Assembly: GCA_947628635.1 (NCBI GenBank)
Contig: CANRAX010000047.1
Span: forward strand, 1-9,480
DNA: 9,480 bases
Source: an uncultured Bacilli bacterium
Lineage (GTDB): Bacteria > Bacillota_I > Bacilli_A > RF39 > UBA660
Reading direction: 5' to 3'
The notes below the pieces were generated by a model. The model saw only the letters and a program-made list of their open reading frames with translations. It searched no databases and was not told where the DNA came from. Shown piece by piece: positions 7,171-9,480 of this stretch. A program made the position numbers and the translations under genes. Position 1 is the stretch's first letter, and each line of letters starts with the position of its first letter.

Positions 7171-7606
7171 TATAGTGAAAATTTTTATTTACAAAATGTT
7201 GCTATTTTATAGTTCTAGTAAATTAATTTTTTATTATTACTAATTAATAATGATAAACCTAGAGAAATACTTATAACATTTTGTCATTGTACGCTCAATG
7301 AAGTAAAACTTATAATTTTCTACATTTATTAAAAACAAAAATAAAAAAATTACATTTAAATATATCTCTTTATAATTTTTTTATGAATTTGATTTAATTA
7401 AATTAATACTGACATTCATAGATGAAGTACCTTTATTTTAGAATAATTAAAGAATGATGAAATTATAAATAAATCATACTTATATATTGCGATTTAGTAT
7501 TTCTATTTCATAGGATTTTTGTACTTCAAAGATTAATTTTCACATTAAATAAAAAAATAAAAGTTTAAAAATTTGTTTCATATATGTAAAATGAATAGTT
7601 TTTTTC
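7171..7606. other. AT-rich non-coding gap
   Basis: No gene or gene fragment is recognisable on either strand of this 436-base stretch. It holds a perfect 10-bp inverted repeat, ACAAAATGTT (7191-7200) and AACATTTTGT (7275-7284), and a small hairpin CATTG/CAATG (7285-7300). I see no good terminator for the gene ending at 7170. Confidence 0.6.
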
Positions 7607-7649
7607 TTGATTTTCACTAGAAATTATCATAAAATGATAAAAAGAGGTG
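7607..7649 (+). promoter_or_regulatory. AbiE operon promoter with dyad operator and ribosome-binding site
   Basis: TTGATT (7607-7612) and TAAAAT (7630-7635) are separated by exactly 17 bases, a good housekeeping promoter. A perfect 7-bp dyad TTATCAT-AAA-ATGATAA (7624-7640) covers the -10. AbiEi-family antitoxins are known to repress their own operons by binding inverted repeats, so this is a likely operator. AGAGGTG (7643-7649) is the ribosome-binding site for ATG 7655. The transcript leader would be only about a dozen bases. Confidence 0.65.
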
Positions 7650-7654
7650 AAAAT

Positions 7655-8254
7655 ATGATCATAACAAGTGACATTGCTAAAAGTAATTTAGTAAATTTTT
7701 CTAATAAAGATACTAAATTATCAAGAGATGTTAAAAATGGTAAATTAATTAAAATAGTAAATGGATTATATGAGACTGATTCTAATACTTCTCCTTATCT
7801 ACTTGCTGGAAGTATTTATGGTCCTTCATATATTTCATTTGAATATGCATTATCTTTTTATGGATTAATTCCAGAAAAAGTAAACGTAGTAACAAGTGCG
7901 ACTTTTAACAAAAAGAAGAAAAAAATATTTAATACCACGTTTGGAACATTTACTTATAGAGATGTTCCTCAAAATGTTTACCCAGAAGAAATAATCCTAA
8001 AAGAAGAGAATAATTATTCATATCAAATTGCTTCTAAAGAGAAAGCTTTATGCGATAAATTATATACATTAAAACCAATAAAAAATCTTGATAATTTAAG
8101 AAAATTGCTATTTGATGATTTACGAATAGATAAAGATATTTTTGAAAGCTTAGATATTGAAAAAATTGAAAAATTAAGTATTTTATATCATTCAACAAAT
8201 GTTAGTTTATTAGCTAAATATATGAGGAAATTTAATAATGAACAATATAATTGA
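7655..8254 (+). CDS. abiEi: AbiEi-type antitoxin (type IV toxin-antitoxin)
   Basis: Antitoxin and likely autorepressor of an AbiE system, 199 aa from the chosen start. Family features are an N-terminal winged-helix-like region ending in LSRDVKNGKLIKIVNGLYE (22-40), YISFEYALSFYGLIPE (59-74), a middle strand region (FGTFTYRDVP, 96-105) and the C-terminal ASKEKALCDKLYTLK segment (126-140). In characterised AbiE pairs the antitoxin does not bind the toxin protein but counters its effect and represses the operon. The start is the ATG at 7655 after AGAGGTG. A longer frame from TTG 7607 would begin inside the -35 box and is unlikely. The gene ends in TGA and overlaps the toxin gene by 17 bases. Family assignment is from motifs only. 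Confidence 0.88.
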   Translation: MIITSDIAKSNLVNFSNKDTKLSRDVKNGKLIKIVNGLYETDSNTSPYLLAGSIYGPSYISFEYALSFYGLIPEKVNVVTSATFNKKKKKIFNTTFGTFTYRDVPQNVYPEEIILKEENNYSYQIASKEKALCDKLYTLKPIKNLDNLRKLLFDDLRIDKDIFESLDIEKIEKLSILYHSTNVSLLAKYMRKFNNEQYN

Positions 8255-9101
8255 ACAAATGCTTTCAAAATATGAAACAAAGAATACAACTGATGAAATA
8301 AATGCTTTAAAAGAAATCATTCAAGAAATTATCTTATCTGGATTATCAAGAAGTGGTTTTTTTAAGGAAGTAGCTTTTTATGGTGGCACGGCTTTAAGAA
8401 TATTTTATGGCTTAGATAGGTTCTCTGAAGATTTAGACTTTGCGCTTATTTCACAAAATAAAGATTTTGATTTAAGTAAGTACTTTAGCTTTATTGAAAA
8501 AGAAATAAATGCATACGGACTAAATATGAAAATTAGTACAAAAGAAAAAAACATAGATTCTAATATTACTTCAGCTTTTTTAAAAGGAAACACTTTAGAA
8601 CACATATTAAAATTTTTTCCAAGTGAAGAAAAAACTCAATATAATAGTCTTTTAAAACAAATAAAGATAAAGTTTGAAGTAGATATTAATCCGCCTGATG
8701 GAGCAACATATGAAGATAAGTATAAATTATTACCAAGTCCTCATCAAATAAAACTATATGACAAAGGATCATTATTTGCTGGTAAAATTCATGCCATATT
8801 ATGTCGAAATTGGAATTTAAGAACAAAAGGGAGAGATTTATATGATTATATTTTCTTCCTAGCAAATAATATAAATGTTAACATGGAATTAGTAAAAAAT
8901 AAATTAATTGCTTCAAATTATATTAATAAAGATGATAATTTTAATATTGATATGTTAAAAAAATTACTAATAAAAAAGTTTAGCGAAATAGATTATAAAG
9001 ATGCTAAAGATGATGTCATGCCTTTTATTAAAGATACAAGTAGTTTAGAAATATGGAATAAGGATTTTTTTATTAGTATTACAGAAAATTTAAAAGATTA
9101 G
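8238..9101 (+). CDS. abiEii: AbiEii/AbiGii-type nucleotidyltransferase toxin
   Basis: Toxin of the AbiE pair, 287 aa, a DNA polymerase-beta-like nucleotidyltransferase. Family members transfer nucleotides to RNA (tRNA in studied relatives) and stop growth; some AbiE systems abort phage infection. The catalytic motifs are all visible: YGGTALRIFYGLDRFSEDLD (48-67) with GG and the metal-binding Asp65/Asp67, KIKFEVDI (143-150) as the third acidic strand, AGKIHAILCR (181-190) with Lys183, and RTKGRDLYDYIFF (195-207). The length is normal and nothing is broken, so it should be active. GAGGA (8224-8228) lies nine bases before the ATG, and the 17-base overlap with the antitoxin gene implies coupled translation. 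It ends four bases before a terminator, so the operon holds just these two genes. Confidence 0.92.
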   Translation: MNNIIEQMLSKYETKNTTDEINALKEIIQEIILSGLSRSGFFKEVAFYGGTALRIFYGLDRFSEDLDFALISQNKDFDLSKYFSFIEKEINAYGLNMKISTKEKNIDSNITSAFLKGNTLEHILKFFPSEEKTQYNSLLKQIKIKFEVDINPPDGATYEDKYKLLPSPHQIKLYDKGSLFAGKIHAILCRNWNLRTKGRDLYDYIFFLANNINVNMELVKNKLIASNYINKDDNFNIDMLKKLLIKKFSEIDYKDAKDDVMPFIKDTSSLEIWNKDFFISITENLKD

Positions 9102-9104
9102 ATT

Positions 9105-9130
9105 ACACCTTAATTTTTAGGTGTTTTTTT
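9105..9130 (+). terminator. Intrinsic terminator C1 of the AbiE operon
   Basis: ACACCT (9105-9110) pairs with AGGTGT (9119-9124) around an eight-base loop, followed by six T. It begins four bases after the toxin stop codon and matches terminator B1 at 5401-5424 apart from two extra T in the loop. Confidence 0.85.
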
Positions 9131-9140
9131 CATTCTTTAA

Positions 9141-9165
9141 TACTAGCTATATAGCCAGTACTTTT
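9141..9165 (+). terminator. Intrinsic terminator C2
   Basis: TACTAGCTATATAGCCAGTA (9141-9160) folds with one A-C mismatch and is followed by CTTTTT. It has the same order and similar spacing after C1 as B2 has after B1, and it is the third member of the CTGGCTATATAGCCAG palindrome family in the window. Confidence 0.7.
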
Positions 9166-9200
9166 TCTGATTAATATAATAAGTTTATTAGATTGTAATG

Positions 9201-9480
9201 TGTTTATTTTTTTGAAAAGTGTACAATATTTCTTCTGAAAAGTGAGCAATGATTTTGCTGAAAAGTGTACAATTTTAATATATAATTATATTAAGAAAAG
9301 TAAATTAAATATGGCTTTAACAAAGAAAAAATATAAAACTAGATTATTTAGCTAAATTAAGTTATTTTACAATTTTTTAGGAAAATATTTTCAAAAGTTA
9401 TATTGTTTATTTACTGAACAAAAATGTTAAATAGTGAAAAATTGTTCACTCAACTGAACAATTTTGTTGACTTTGATAAA
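9201..9480. mobile_element. Probable IS21-type element remnant or MITE (both ends, no transposase)
   Basis: Three motifs TGAAAAGTG(T/A)(A/G)CAAT start at 9213, 9236 and 9259, exactly 23 bases apart. Three related motifs TGAACAAAAATG, TGAAAAATTGTTCAC and TGAACAATTTTGTTGA start at 9415, 9435 and 9455, exactly 20 bases apart. GAAAAATTGTTCACT (9436-9450) is close to an inverted copy of AGTGTACAATATTTC (9219-9233). IS21-family elements carry several repeated transposase-binding sites at each end, which this matches. Only about 140 bases separate the two sets, so istA and istB are absent. The left end is probably TGTTTAT at 9201; the visible right edge ...GATAAA would complete the inverted repeat if CA follows the window. 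The family call rests on architecture and memory of similar ends, not on a search. Confidence 0.45.
9281..9355 (+). pseudogene. Possible decayed gene start with a -10 box
   Basis: TATAAT (9281-9286) is followed by ATG 9311 and a 14-residue frame MALTKKKYKTRLFS ending in TAA at 9355. Reading on past the stop in the same frame gives IKLFYNFLGK. This loosely recalls the N-terminus of AAA+ ATPases of the DUF4143 type (KYKxRI...IxxYLxxFG), and the start also fits an IstA-like beginning. There is no good ribosome-binding site. It is too short to decide, and it may be chance. Confidence 0.25.

Noticed and set aside
7607..7654. Longer antitoxin starting at TTG 7607
   Set aside because: The TTG is the -35 box of a good promoter, the extension contains the -10 and operator, and a ribosome-binding site sits just before ATG 7655.
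9213..9273. The 23-bp ladder as a CRISPR array
   Set aside because: The repeats are about 15 bp with 8-bp gaps, only three copies, and no cas genes; the spacing suits transposase sites.

Overview
The window is very AT-rich (roughly three quarters A+T by eye). It uses strong AAGGAGG-type ribosome-binding sites and has a high share of Lys, Asn and Ile codons. TGA is a stop: it ends the first recombinase gene and the antitoxin gene, while Trp is written TGG. This fits a low-GC Gram-positive (Firmicutes/Bacillota or a relative using the standard bacterial code), not a Mycoplasma-type code. I cannot name the species.

Layout, left to right; every gene is on the + strand. (1) 156-4477: an operon of three large serine recombinases, each overlapping the next by 8-11 bases. 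They are diverged paralogues with catalytic, recombinase and zinc-ribbon parts. The first has lost most of its coiled coil, and the second has a short DNA-binding insert. (2) 4520-5023: a VanZ-like membrane protein with its own extended -10 promoter. (3) 5024-5532: a non-coding stretch holding a 33-bp-spaced direct repeat, a perfect 16-bp palindrome, and two consecutive intrinsic terminators. (4) 5533-7170: one reading frame made of the first ~166 residues of a capsule-priming sugar transferase joined in frame to a UDP-glucose dehydrogenase that lacks its first ~9 residues. Each half has lost an essential part at the joint. (5) 7171-7606: a non-coding gap. (6) 7655-9101: an AbiEi/AbiEii (type IV) toxin-antitoxin operon with a clear promoter and a dyad over the -10. 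It ends in a second copy of the same two-terminator block. (7) about 9201 to the window end: three 23-bp-spaced motifs, then three 20-bp-spaced motifs partly inverted relative to them. This looks like the two ends of an IS21-type element whose transposase genes are gone.

Taken together this looks like an accessory, rearranged region: recombination enzymes, fragments of a surface-polysaccharide locus, a stability/defence module and a transposon remnant, punctuated by repeats. The most notable points are the recombinase triplet with its unequal coiled coils, the chimeric sugar-transferase/UDP-glucose dehydrogenase, and the duplicated terminator block around a 3.7-kb segment. Whether the recombinases act on any repeat seen here cannot be decided from the sequence alone.
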